Origin: Camellia lanceoleosa | Lineage: Eukaryota > Streptophyta > Magnoliopsida > Ericales > Theaceae | DNA: 64,000 nucleotides | Reading direction: 5' to 3' | Assembly: GCA_025200525.1 (NCBI GenBank) | Contig: CM045763.1 | Coordinates: forward strand, 153,766,246-153,830,245 | In this document: in pieces, positions 43,621 through 53,695 of the stretch | How the letters are laid out: each line of letters starts with the position of its first letter | Numbering within the stretch: the first letter of the stretch is position 1 | Translations under genes and position numbers: made by a program | The notes under the pieces: model-generated | The model's input: only the letters and a program-made list of their open reading frames with translations | Databases searched by the model: none | What the model was told of the DNA's origin: nothing

Positions 43621-43652
43621 TTGGAAAGGCACTTGATCAATGTTGTTTCCAA
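43621..43652 (+). other. Conserved leader hairpin with TGATCA palindromic loop (B2)
   Basis: TTGGAAAGGCA pairs with TGTT-G-TTTCCAA around CTTGATCAA: eleven pairs (two G-U), one bulged G. It is 182 nt after the PBS and 171 nt before the gag ATG. Relative to B1 one arm changed GC to GU and the outer arm regained G-C, keeping the stem. Confidence 0.78.
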
Positions 43653-43822
43653 GGAACTTTAGCGACGTCTCGAATTGTCATTATCCGTGAATGAAATTCG
43701 AGGTGCTTATGTGATTATGTGCTTACGTGGTGTGATTTATTGTTGTCCAATGTATTATGACGCAAGTGTTATAGTTTTGGCACATTATTTAGAGTGCTAA
43801 CGTCTTTGTTTCCTTCATTAGG

Positions 43823-44757
43823 ATGTCGGGGCGAGGACGAGGTCGCGGTAGGCGTGGTAAGCGAGCTAGGCAGAAGTGCCTATACCTGAGGAGATCTGGC
43901 GATTCAGAGGGTGTTGGCCAAGCCAATGTGGCCGAGCGAGGCTGAAGGTATGGGCGCTTTGGCCCAAGAGATAGCTGGAGCTTTTAGGAGTCTGTGGGCA
44001 TTCTTAGGGCTCGAAATCGAGCTCAGTAGTTGTGGCGGATCTGAGGCCTTCTTTTACGAAAGGAATTCTTCGGTCTCAACCGGACGTGTTTATAGGTGAT
44101 CCTAGCGAGTCGCTTAACGAATGGCTCGAGCAAATCTAAAACGTTTGAGATGCTTGGCATCGAAGGCGAGGTTGAAGGTGACCTTGGCATCGTTCAGTTG
44201 AAGGAGATCTTGGTCGATGGTGGAAGTTCACCAAGGGTCGTATTGGAGGTACGTGGAAGGCTTTTGTTGGTGCTTTTCAGGAGAAGTACTTGTCTCCTGC
44301 TGTTCACGTGAAGTTGTGAGATCAGTTCCGCCATCTTGTGCAGAACGGTTTATCAGTGTCCGAGTTTGAGGCGGCATTCACTAGTTTGTCGAGTTTGCAC
44401 TGAGTTGGTGGCAACCGAGGAGCGCATTGCATTGAGTTTGAGAAGAAGTTGAGGCGTGGCCTCATCTTTGAGAGTTGTTGGGTCTATGATTAGGGATTTG
44501 GGCGATTGGTTGATGCGGCCTCACACCGAGATTATGATCACGAGGAAGAGGGAAAGCGGAAAGGCTCCAAGAGGAGTCGGGATGGCGAGTGATGGCAGGG
44601 AGGCAGAGGTTTCACTCCTCGTGACCTCGAGTAGTTTTCTAGATCCACTTTTCAAAGGTCGAGTGCTAGTTACGGGAAAGCGGTCGAGACATTACCTATT
44701 TCAAGTGTGGTCGGTGGGCCACAAGTCTCGGTTTGTCCTCGAGAGGAGGAGTTGAGA
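43823..44757 (+). pseudogene. gag: gag polyprotein of B2 (frameshifted)
   Basis: ATG 43823 begins MSGRGRGRGRRGKR. Pieces of the Gag core appear in shifting frames: GVGQANVAE, then AQEIAGAFR, FEMLGIEGE, QLKE and GRIGGTWKAFVGAFQEKYLSPA, FEAAFTSLS and FEKKLRRGL. The first zinc knuckle is reduced to SVGHKS, the Cys codons being lost near 44700; the second is scrambled near 44815-44855. Against B1 nearly every break is a 1-3 base loss or change at CAG, GCC or CGA sites. Confidence 0.8.
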
Positions 44758-45019
44758 GGGCGGCATCTTCTTGGCTCGATCTCGAGCGAGTCGAGTAGAG
44801 GTCGGTCGTCCTCTTGTTTTCGATCTTGATCGGCGAGGCACATGAAGAGGTTTGCCCACAGTTGGGTGGCACACGGTGCCTCTTGGTTGGCGGACTGAGT
44901 CGATGCCTACTCGGTCGATTCAGCCTCGAGGGCCAACCAGGCTTCTTCGTCCCAATCGTACCTTGATCTTACGCTCGAGGGGTGAGTTGATCGAAGGTCA
45001 TCTGGGCGTGTATCTTGTT

Positions 45020-45451
45020 ATCACAGGATCTTATACTGACTCCATCTGTGGTTAGAGGTACCTTCTTGTTTTGCAATTGATTGCTAGTGTATTGATCGTC
45101 TGGTCGTCTCATTCCTTTGTGTCTGCTGCATTTGCATCTATTTTGGAGTTGGAGTTAGCTCGTTAGCATCTCCTATTTGTGTAGTGTCGCCTCTTGGGGT
45201 GAGTTGATTTTGAAACAAGGTGTTAGGGGTTGTGATATAGAGGTCGATGATCATAGAATCCCTTTCTCTTTTGTAGTGATGCCCATGAAGGGCTTCGATG
45301 TTATTTTGGGTATGGATGGTTATCATCATACCGGGCATTTATTGATTGCTACCGTCGAGGGTAACTTGTTGTCTGATGGCGGAGAAGCGTTTTCATTTTA
45401 CGGGGACGGGGTTGGTAGTGTTTTGCCACGAGGTATGATCCGCGAGGCGGA
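45020..45451 (+). pseudogene. pro: Aspartic protease of B2 (active site scrambled)
   Basis: Aligns with 17460-17895 of B1. The DNA where DTGASHSF should be encoded (45095-45115) reads GATCGTCTGGTCGTCTCATTC, so the active site is destroyed. The later part, LILKQGVRGCDIEV, then PFSFVVMPMKGFDVILGMDG, is open in one frame (45177-45455). Confidence 0.78.
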
Positions 45452-45509
45452 GTGAGCTTAGTAGTTTACTTGCTAGTCTTGCGATTAGTGAGGATGTTGA
45501 GACTCGATT

Positions 45510-46480
45510 GTGTTACCAAGGGTGGTTTGTGAGTACTCGGACGTCTTTCGAGGAGATCTGGTGATTTACCACCGCATCGAGATTGAGTTCTCTATTGACT
45601 TAGTGCGATGCGGCGCCGATTTCTATAGCACCTTATCGTTTTGCCCGCGCCGAGCTAGTTGTATTGAAGATTCAGCTGCAGGACTTGTTAGACAAGGGTT
45701 ATATCCGTCCTAGTGTTTCACCGTGGGGAGCGCCAGCCCTTTTCGTTAAAAAGAAAGGTGGTGCTTTGAGACTTTGTATAGATTACCGGAAGTTGAATCG
45801 GGTGACGGTTAAGAATAAGTACCCGATGCCTCGTATAGATGATTTGTTCGATCAGTTGAAGGGTTCTCGTTGTTTCTCTAAGATAGACTTGAGATCGGGT
45901 TATCATCAGTTGAGAGTCAGGGAGGAGGATATTCCAAAGACGGCATTAAACGCGGTATAGCCCTCTGAGTTTCTGTTGATGCGGTTTGGGCTCACCAATG
46001 CACCAGCGGTATTTATGGATTTGATGAACCGGATCTTCCGAGCATTTTTGGATCGTTTTGTGGTCGTCTTCGTGGACGACATTTTGATTTATTCACCTTC
46101 AGAGGAAGAGCACGAGGAACACTTGAGAGTGGTGCTAGAATTACTTAGAACCCATAAGCTTTATGCTAAGTTTGGGAAGTGTGAGTTACGGCTAGAAGAG
46201 GTGAAGTTCTTAGGCCATGTGGTTTTAGGAAGGGGTATCTGTTGATACATCCAAGGCGGAGGCAAAGGCAAGATTGGGCACAACCTAAGAGTGTATTTGA
46301 GATCCGCAGTTCGGGATTAGCATGTTATTACCGTGGGTTGGTGAGGGATTTCCGCAGGTTAGCTCCACCGTTGACTAGATTGAGTCGGAAGGGAGTCAAC
46401 TTTGTTTGGAGTGAGACTTGTGAAAGGTCATTTCAGGAGTTGAAAGTTAGATTGACCACCGCTCGATTTTGATTATTAGG
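45510..46480 (+). pseudogene. pol: Reverse transcriptase of B2 (frameshifted)
   Basis: Three frames cover the domain. 45664-45960: [57 protein letters not shown] and [14 protein letters not shown]. 45976-46245: [16 protein letters not shown] and [20 protein letters not shown] with both catalytic Asp residues, then KFLGHVV. 46242-46472: [32 protein letters not shown] and SFQELK, the thumb/connection. The TRYGHYEFL region between the first two frames is corrupted (45945-45975). Confidence 0.88.
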
Positions 46481-46860
46481 AGAGGGTTGGGTTATTCAGT
46501 TCTTGTGACGCCTCACGAGAGGGTCTAGGTTGTGTGTTGATGCAAGAGGGGAAAGTGGTTGCCTATGGCTCACGTCAGTTGAAAATTCACGAGAAGAATT
46601 ACCCTACGCATGATCTAGAGCTAGCAGCTGTGATATTTGCCCTAAAAATTTGGAGACATTATTTGTATGGTGAGAAATTTGAGGTATTCTCCGACCATAA
46701 GAGTTTAAAATATTTGTTCACTCAGAAGGACTTGAATTTGAGGCAGAGGAGGTGGATGGAGTTCATTGAGGATTATGACTTCGAGTTGCACTATCATCCA
46801 GGGAAGGCCAATGTTGTGGCCGATGCCCTTAGTAGAAAATCTGTTGGTGACGTTGCCAGT
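46481..46860 (+). CDS. pol: RNase H domain of B2
   Basis: Part of the 283-residue open frame 46534-47385. [19 protein letters not shown] (the preceding first catalytic Asp region YCD is damaged near 46500), [32 protein letters not shown] and [15 protein letters not shown] contain the Glu and Asp residues of the RNase H fold. It removes RNA during cDNA synthesis. Confidence 0.85.
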
Positions 46861-47385
46861 ATAGCCATCCGGGAGTGGGAGATGTTGGGTACTGTTGGGG
46901 AGTTTGATTTGCATTTGGGCGAATCCGTTGAGGCTGCGGCCTTGTTTTCAGTTGTTGCACAGCCTACACTTGTGACTCGAGTGTTAGAGGCTCAGAGGGG
47001 TGATCTTGAGGTAGAATCTCTCCGAGAAAAGATTTCCATTGGGAAGGTTGAGAAGGGTTTGACGGTGTATCCCGACTTGAGCGTGAGATACCGAGATCGT
47101 CTGTTTGTACCGGAATCTTGCCGTGAGGAGGTACTCCGAGAGTTTCATCATTCGCGCCTTGCGGTACATCCGGGAGGTACTAAGATGTATCGGGATTTGG
47201 GCCGCCAGTTTTGGTGGCGGGGTATGAAGAGAGATGTGGCGACAGTATCTAAGTGCCTTACTTGTCGCCAAGTGAAGGCCGAGCATCGAGGGCCCGGGTT
47301 TGTTGCAACCCTTGCCTATTGCCGAGTGGAAGTGGGAGCATGTCACTATGGACTTCGTTGTGGGTCTTCCAAGACTCACGGGTAG
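46861..47385 (+). CDS. pol: Integrase N-terminal zinc-finger region of B2
   Basis: Continuous with RNase H in one frame. After the spacer, [22 protein letters not shown] and [24 protein letters not shown] carry the H-H-C-C finger (His in HH...H, Cys in CLTC). The frame is lost after KAEHRGPGF, near 47310, at CCTTGCC, and ends at 47385. Confidence 0.87.
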   Translation: MAIREWEMLGTVGEFDLHLGESVEAAALFSVVAQPTLVTRVLEAQRGDLEVESLREKISIGKVEKGLTVYPDLSVRYRDRLFVPESCREEVLREFHHSRLAVHPGGTKMYRDLGRQFWWRGMKRDVATVSKCLTCRQVKAEHRGPGFVATLAYCRVEVGACHYGLRCGSSKTHG

Positions 47386-47963
47386 TGATGCTATTTGGGT
47401 TGTGGTAGACCGGTTTAGCGAAGCACTTCATTCCTCTACGTGTTAGAGATTCGGTAGATCATCTTGCCGATTTGTATGTTCGGGACATAGTGAGGTTGCA
47501 CGGGGTCCCAGTGACGATTGTTTCAGATAGAGATCCTCGTTTCACTGCCAGGTTGTGGCAGAGTTTGCAGAGTGCTTTAGGCACTAAGTTGACCCTTAGT
47601 ACGGCTTATCATCCTCAGACTGACGGGCAGTCCGAGCGTACTATTCAGATCCTGGAGGATATGCTTCGAGGTTGTGTTCTCGACCTTAATGGGTCGTGGG
47701 AGAAGCACTTGCCATTAGTGGAGTTTGCTTACAACAATAGCTTTCAGTCTAGTATCGGTATGGCACCGTTTGAGGCCTTATATGGCCGACCGTGTAGATC
47801 TCCAGTTTGTTGGGCCGAGGTGGGTGACGCACCTTTGTTGGGTCCGGAGTTGGTGAGGGAAACCACGGAGAAAGTTGAGCTTATCCGTAAGAGGCTGGTT
47901 ACAGCACAGAGTCGTCAGAAATCTTATGCCGAATCAGGAGGAGACCTTTGGTGTTTGAGGTAG
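47386..47963 (+). pseudogene. pol: Integrase catalytic core of B2
   Basis: The first Asp is in VVVDR near 47400; an indel at 47420 garbles the next residues. From 47472 the frame YVRDIVRLHGVPVTIVSDRDPRF contains the second Asp, and TDGQSERTIQILEDML the catalytic Glu. FAYNNSFQSSIGMAPFEALYGRPCRSP and the WAEVGDAPLLGPELVRET.EK block follow. A one-base shift at about 47945 separates it from the C-terminal frame. Confidence 0.88.
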
Positions 47964-48385
47964 GTGATCATGTCTTTCTGAAAATATCACCTAGGCGAGG
48001 TTTGATGAGATTTGGGAAGAGCGGGAAGTTGTCCCCTCGGTTCATTGGGCCTTTTGAGATCCTTGAGAGGATTGGCGAGGCTGCTTATCGTTTAGCTTTG
48101 CCACCGCAGTTATCCGGAGTTCATGACGTGTTTCATGTGAGTATGCTCCGGAAGTATGAGCCAGATCCGTCACATGTGTTGGATTGGACGGAATTAGAGG
48201 TTGATGAGGATGTCTCGTATGAGGAGAGACCGGTCCGGGTTTTGGATAGGCGGGATCAAGTTTTGGGTCCGAAGAGTATCCCTTTGGTGAAAGTTCTGTG
48301 GAAGCATCACGGAGTGGAGGAAGCCACTTGGGAACGTGAGTTGGAAGTCCGTGAGAAATATCCGGATTTGTTTATTGATTTGTAA
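47948..48385 (+). CDS. pol: Integrase C-terminus with chromodomain-like block (B2)
   Basis: Open for 145 residues: FEVGDHVFLKISPRRGLMRFG, LSPRFIGPFEILERIGEAAY, LSGVHDVFHVSMLRKYEP, SYEERPVRVLDRRDQVLG, then IPLVKVLWKHHGVEEATWERE and VREKYPDLF before the TAA. The GPFEIL...VFHVS.L module is the GPY/F domain. The VKVLW..H..EEATWE.E...YP.LF end is the chromodomain-like tail of Tekay/Del elements, thought to steer integration to certain chromatin. This is the best-preserved copy in the window. Confidence 0.9.
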   Translation: MVFEVGDHVFLKISPRRGLMRFGKSGKLSPRFIGPFEILERIGEAAYRLALPPQLSGVHDVFHVSMLRKYEPDPSHVLDWTELEVDEDVSYEERPVRVLDRRDQVLGPKSIPLVKVLWKHHGVEEATWERELEVREKYPDLFIDL

Positions 48386-48766
48386 TCTTGTACTTAGATT
48401 ATATAATATTGCGGAACTTAAGAATTTTATATATGTCTTGAGTTGGAAAACATTGAGAACAGTTTGATTGAATGTTAACATTTTGAAACTTGCCACATAA
48501 TGGGAGTAATGTGTTGTTTATACCATGAGATTGAATACGATATGGAATTTGTTAACATCGAAAGGAATAATGCATAATATTGATGCAGGTTGAAATATAT
48601 GTTGGTTTATACATATTGTGAGATGCCTCTTAATGAGAGATGAAGTGACCAATATTGGTCAAGATTGTTGATTATTGTTTTATATATCATTGGGAATTAA
48701 GAAAAACTTGTTTTTTTTTTACAAACTCATGCTTAATTTCGGGACGAAATTCTTTTAAGGGAAGGT
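48386..48766 (+). other. B2 3' untranslated region and polypurine tract
   Basis: No gene. It ends TTTCGGGACGAAATTC, then AAGGGAAGGT (48757-48766) directly before the 3' LTR. Confidence 0.75.
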
Positions 48767-50825
48767 TATAGCGACCGGTCTTTTTCCCATTTGATTATTG
48801 TATCCGGACTTACGCTCATGGATTACATTGTTATATTTGTTGTTCTCTAATTCCTCAATTGAGTTATAGGATGTGTTGGGCAGTTTGTTTCAGTTGGTTG
48901 GGTTGAAATCAAATCTTCTGTCCCGATTTTGAGTTGGTCGCCGGCGAGGTTTGGTCGCCGGCGAGGGTTGAGTTTTGTTTCTAGTGGCTCGAGCCAGATT
49001 TCTTCGCCGGCGAGAGATTGCGTCTAGTATAGACCAGAGCAGAGTGTTTTCGCCGGCGAGCTTTCTTCGCTCGAGCGGCGAAGTTGTATGTTTCGAGTTT
49101 TTCGCCGGCGAGCATTCTGTCGCTCGAGCATGCTTGAGTTGCGCACAAGCATCGAGTTCTTGGCTCGGCGAGCTTTTCTTCGCCGGCGAGTATTTCTTGT
49201 CTGCAGTCGCCGGCGACCATGTCTCGCCGAGCGAGCCTGGCCCAAGATTTAAACGCAGCGGCAGCTTTTAAAACGCCCTTTTTCACATTTTTGATCCAAA
49301 AACCCTAGTTCCGAAGTTTCTTCTTTCTCAACTCATCTTTTCCTTGGGTTTGATCTATCTAGGGGCGTTCTAACCTAGTTCCTTCATTAAAAAGGTAGAG
49401 GAGAGTGAGGGCTTTCATTTAATCGAGCATTGTTGGATTTGGAGCACTTTAACATTTGGGCAAACATCTTCATCTTCTTCTATTGGATTCATTGCTTTGA
49501 GGTAGCGATTTCCTACTCCTTCTATATCTTTTAATCCTAAGTGTTGGTGTTCTGGTATGTGGGAGGGGGTGGTTTAGTAATTCTGGGAGAAATCTTAGGG
49601 TTTTGTCATAGATTAATTCATGTAATTAATTTAAAAAGGGGAATTGTGTATTGGGTTAAATTCATGAGATTTGGGAAATTGAGATTGGTTGATGTAATTG
49701 AATATTTAATCACTCATATGTGGATTTGATAATATATATATATTGTGATATTTATTTCTCGCTTAGAAATAACTGTTTTGGGCTATCGGTGGAGGATAGC
49801 CATTGATTGTTGTAGACCTTGCATGCTGCTTAGGTATAACTGGAATTAAGTCACATATGTTGACTGTTGAATTAATACAGAACATTACTTGTATTGATTG
49901 TGTGTTGCATATGGCAATTTGTATGTTTCATTGCATATGCATGATGTTTGGAGGAGATAGGGGATGAACTCCACGGTTTAGGGGAAGATAGGGGATGGAC
50001 CTCTAAACCGGATTTGTTTGGAGGAGATAGGGGATGAACTCCACGGTTTAGGGGAAGATAGGGGATGGACCTCTAAACCGGATTTTTGTTTGGGAGGAGA
50101 TAGGGGATGGACTCCATTAGCATCATTTTTATGTGTGCTTATTTATATTGAAGTGTTTTATTGATACAGCACTAAAATGTGTATCAATTGGGAAGTATGG
50201 AAGTGAATTGATTATAATTGATATAATACCAACTCGTGTATTTGTTATGATTAGGTTTAACTTGAATTGTTATTCCTGTGGAATTTGGAAGTTTTGTTAA
50301 TAAAAGATGAAACCCCGTTGAGTTATTTGGCCAGGTTCTGAGCCATAGATGAAAAGTAAGATGTGCCATAGACAATGTGTCATAGGCAATATAGACATTC
50401 ATGTCTTAAAAAGTGTAATTGGATTATAGTGTGTTAACCATGTATTAGATGCTAACACTTTAGTTACTTCTTATGCTTGGTTTAGTATTTCTCTATTGGT
50501 GTGGCTCACCCTATATGGGAACTTCATTTTTCAGTATTGTGGTTCACTACCTCCAAGGACTTAGCTTGTGAGGAATTGAATTGGAAGACTTGTTTTATTT
50601 TTTTTATTTATTTTATTTGAACAATGTAAACTTTCAAGCCTAGGGCTTTATTTGTTTTGAGTTAGAACTCATGAATTTGTGTCCAAGTGTTGGCTTGGCA
50701 AGATGTAAGCCCATAGGGCATTTATTTGATGTTTTATTCCATATTACTCTGGTGACTTAAATAATATACTGTTTTTCTTTTATTAATGCATGTCATGTTT
50801 CGGGTTTAATTTTGAGGGCGTTACA
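48767..50825 (+). repeat. 3' LTR of element B2
   Basis: TATAGCGACC to GGCGTTACA, then duplication AATTT. From about 49500 onward it is almost identical to the 5' LTR. Before that, in the palindrome cluster (48937-49240), the copies differ by many one- and two-base indels: where one has CTCGAG the other often has CTCGG, CCGAG or CCGG. Landmarks are as in the 5' LTR (hairpin 49781-49801; array 49949-50115). Confidence 0.9.
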
Positions 50826-51497
50826 AATTTAAATTTTATAGAATATGTTTGAGGTTCCCGCTTACCGGTCATGAGAGGACGACAAAAGATGGGGCTATGT
50901 TTGAGGTGCCCACTATCTAGTCTTCGTGAGGGCGGAAAAATGTGGGGATGTGTGAGGCTTCCACTAGCCGGTTCGTGTGAGGATGACGAAAGTGGAAAGG
51001 TTTAAGGTGTCCATGTACCATCCGTGTGAGGACGAAAAAGTGTGGTGGTTGATTATGCATGGTGCTTGCCAATAAAGAGAGGAGTATATAAAAGAACCTT
51101 ATTCACTTATAATTGATGCATACATGTTTTTATCAAATGTTCATATACCTGGTTAAAGTTATTCTCTACTAGGAAAAACGCTCATATCTATATTTTTCTA
51201 ACATTTCAGGGAATGAAGAACTCCAAACCTGTTTATGAAGATGAATGATGAAAAATATATTTCTCTTATTTGTTTTGTAACCTTTTGATCTTTTGTGGAC
51301 TTGGAATTGTAATGATAACCTTTGAATTCCTTTTCTATTTATTTTTAAGTTTTATAATCTTGTTTAAAAATCCCAACGTAATCTATTTGTTTTGTAATTT
51401 TCTTTAGCTCATTGAACAAGGATATGTATTGTGTAATTGTTTTGTAAACAAAACTCTACGGCTCAATGAGAAAGAAAAGTAATGTTGGTTAGAATAC
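50826..51497 (+). repeat. 3' LTR of element C, second part, 3' truncated
   Basis: Starts with the duplicated AATTT and follows 31152-31820 of the 5' LTR: the TGTGAGGACGA array (about 50850-51045), acceptor-like TTTCAG|GG near 51207-51214. Similarity ends near 51497, about 90 bp before the LTR end. Confidence 0.82.
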
Positions 51498-52627
51498 ATA
51501 TCCTTGTCGATCACATACAAACACAACACAACCTCTGGTCACTCCATAACTTCAAAACTCACGAATGGGATCATACTCACATCAAAAGCTTTAAATCGAC
51601 CCTCACTCAGAAACTCAATTCATAAGGTTGGCTTGATAACGCAACAAGATCAACACCATTACTCAATCAAGAACAAAGTGCATAACTAAAAGCTAGCAAT
51701 CCAAGCTTAGTTCATTACACAACATAACCATGTAAGGTTAAGGAATTAATAACATTTCTTTTCTTAATCGAATACTATCACACTAATAATATTTCCATTT
51801 AACTTTACCATTTCAGCTCACAACATCAATAAAACTCGTTTTCCGCATTCTTTCTTCAATCATCACAACCGATGATGCTCAACCATTACCCAACAATAAC
51901 AATCACAACCGCAGTGATGCCACAATTCATTCACATTATCTCTACGCTACCAATTAATAACAAAATGATTTATGTTAATAAAACGATAAGACATACTCTT
52001 TCATAGGGTTTTTGGAGTCTCGTCCTGTAACAATCACTTTCACAATTTATTAATTACACATTAGCACGTTTATGTTCACAAGTTCAAGATTTCACATCAC
52101 TATCAATTTCTAGGGAATTTCGTATTAGTTTACATTAAGTGCTATACTGGCACAAGCTAACTTAACACTCTTAAGTGTGACCAAAACACTCATTAACTCC
52201 ATAACTACTCACTCAAAGCCAAAGTAATTTTTGAGGTAACTCCTTGTCAACCCCTTCCCGACGCCAACCAACTCAACAAACTCTCTATACTTAGCACTGC
52301 ACATCGACATCTACCCAATATCGTTCACTCTTTCACGAGAGTTTGACTTGGACTCCTTTAGACAAATCAAGCTATGACCACTCTCTCTAAACATCCCGCT
52401 CATTTGAATTTTAATAACATGGTTCTCATTCTTGAGTCACTCATTCTAACATTTATGCTTACCTAGCAATTCAATAACTCACACCATTCGTAAGGAAACC
52501 AGTGGAGTCTACAACAATCCCTTAATTACACAAACCTACACACACTAAGTAATTAACACAAACATTACTCTTATCAACAAAGGACACGTACGCCACGCTC
52601 TCTCAAGGAACACTCTCAACATAAAAT
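51498..52627 (-). other. Unassigned retroelement-like DNA, probably minus strand
   Basis: C/A-rich on the plus strand, hence T/G-rich on the minus strand, the same skew as the interiors of A and E. No gene or LTR edge is recognised. It is bounded left by the broken LTR of C and right by the TGTAGACACC start of LTR G2. Confidence 0.4.
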
Positions 52628-53695
52628 TGTAGACACCCCATTTTGACCAGCCCTAAGACTTGGACACTTCACTCCTGGTACCCGATGATGAAAATCGTAA
52701 TGTGTAATTCCTCGATTTCTCTAGCAGAAAGCTCTGTCTTAAACTGAATCCCATCCTTACACCCATTTTGGCTAACTATTTTTAGACTATTAAAATCGTT
52801 TTCTAAATGTTTTTAGCTGTGTAGAATCCAATTGTTTTTACAATGTTCAAACTCACTTTTCAAACAAAACATTGTACTTTTCGATAACTGAGCGAAGACT
52901 AAGTGAAAATAAATAGAAAGGAGGAGAATCCGTTAGAAAAACCCTATTTTCTCTTCATTTTTGGTCTAACTGTACAAAACTTGACCAACTAGAAAAATTT
53001 TGTACATCTTTGTGCTGGCCAAACATAAAATTAGTTGCCAAACAATTTTGTGCAGGCCATACAACTTTGTTGAGAAACATAGAAGTTTGTAGAAAATAGT
53101 CCCCTATGCATGTGGAGGTGCCACCTCTACAATTCTTGAGCGAATTGTGGAGCAAGCAATCTCTGGAGCTATAAATACACCCCTGTTTCAAGAAGAAGAG
53201 AGGTTAGAAAATTGAAGGGTTACCAAAGCATAGAAACACCCACTTTTCATCTCAAAGCTTTTGGAACTTCAAATTTCTCTTTCTATATACTTACACCTAT
53301 ACATACACCGTTGAAGCTCATGGAATGAAGCATTCTTTTGCTTCAGATTCAAGACATAATTTAAAAGCTTGAGGTTGCCTAGAGTGGAGTTTGCTAATCA
53401 AGGAGCTTTTCTCCTTTGCTTAAGGTAAACTCTTGAACTTTCCCACCACTTTCTCTCTTGTTTTCTTTTATTTTCTCTCTTGTCAAACACTCCATAATTC
53501 TGAATTCTATTATTTAAGATGTGATTGGGCTTTTTGGATAGGGAAGGGGATTAACCACCCCTTCATAGGAGTTACTGGAATTGTTTAAATGCTAGTTTTC
53601 CTACATTTTCTCTCATTTTCTCACTTCCCAAACACTTTATTTTCTGAGTTTTTCTTGCTTATTTAGATTAGATATGGACTTCTATAGAGGGTTCT
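52628..53695 (+). repeat. LTR G2 (family G), interrupted by element F
   Basis: Begins TGTAGACACCCCATTTTGACC like the other family G copies. A run of GGCCA-containing units (CTTGACCAACTAG, GTGCTGGCCAAAC, GTTGCCAAAC, GTGCAGGCCATAC; 52980-53065) sits about 350 nt in. A TATAAATA box lies at 53170-53177, and a donor-like AAG|GTAAACT near 53426. Element F begins at 53696, so the rest is displaced beyond the window. Confidence 0.65.
53170..53177 (+). promoter_or_regulatory. TATA box candidate of LTR G2
   Basis: TATAAATA in the context GGAGCTATAAATACACCCC, about 540 bp from the LTR start, with CT-rich leader downstream. Confidence 0.6.

Larger units (their letters stand above)
41351..50825 (+). mobile_element. 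Element B2: full-length Tekay/Del-like chromovirus
   Basis: Two LTRs of about 2.06 kb, PBS, gag, protease, RT, RNase H, integrase with chromodomain, polypurine tract. The duplication AATTT flanks it exactly (41346-41350, 50826-50830), and the host LTR of element C resumes on the far side. Large parts of the two LTRs are virtually identical (for example 42141-42900 and 49541-50280), so it is the youngest large insertion seen. Even so, gag and pol are cut into many frames by 1-3 base indels, mostly at CAG/CTG and CTCGAG sites. Confidence 0.92.
30299..51497 (+). mobile_element. Element C: Tekay/Del-like chromovirus, nested by G solo LTR and B2
   Basis: 5' LTR 30299-31911, PBS, leader, gag, protease, RT, RNase H, integrase with chromodomain, polypurine tract, 3' LTR. 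Two younger insertions split it: a family G solo LTR in the integrase (35848-39150, TSD CTAAC) and full-length B2 in the 3' LTR (41351-50825, TSD AATTT). Without them the element would be about 8.4 kb. About 0.1 kb of the 3' LTR end is missing at 51497, so the target duplication (ACCTG would be expected) cannot be confirmed. All genes are broken. Confidence 0.88.

Noticed and set aside
48975..49286. Open frames of 73-101 residues on both strands
   Set aside because: They cross the palindrome cluster of the B2 3' LTR and are absent in the equivalent part of the 5' LTR.
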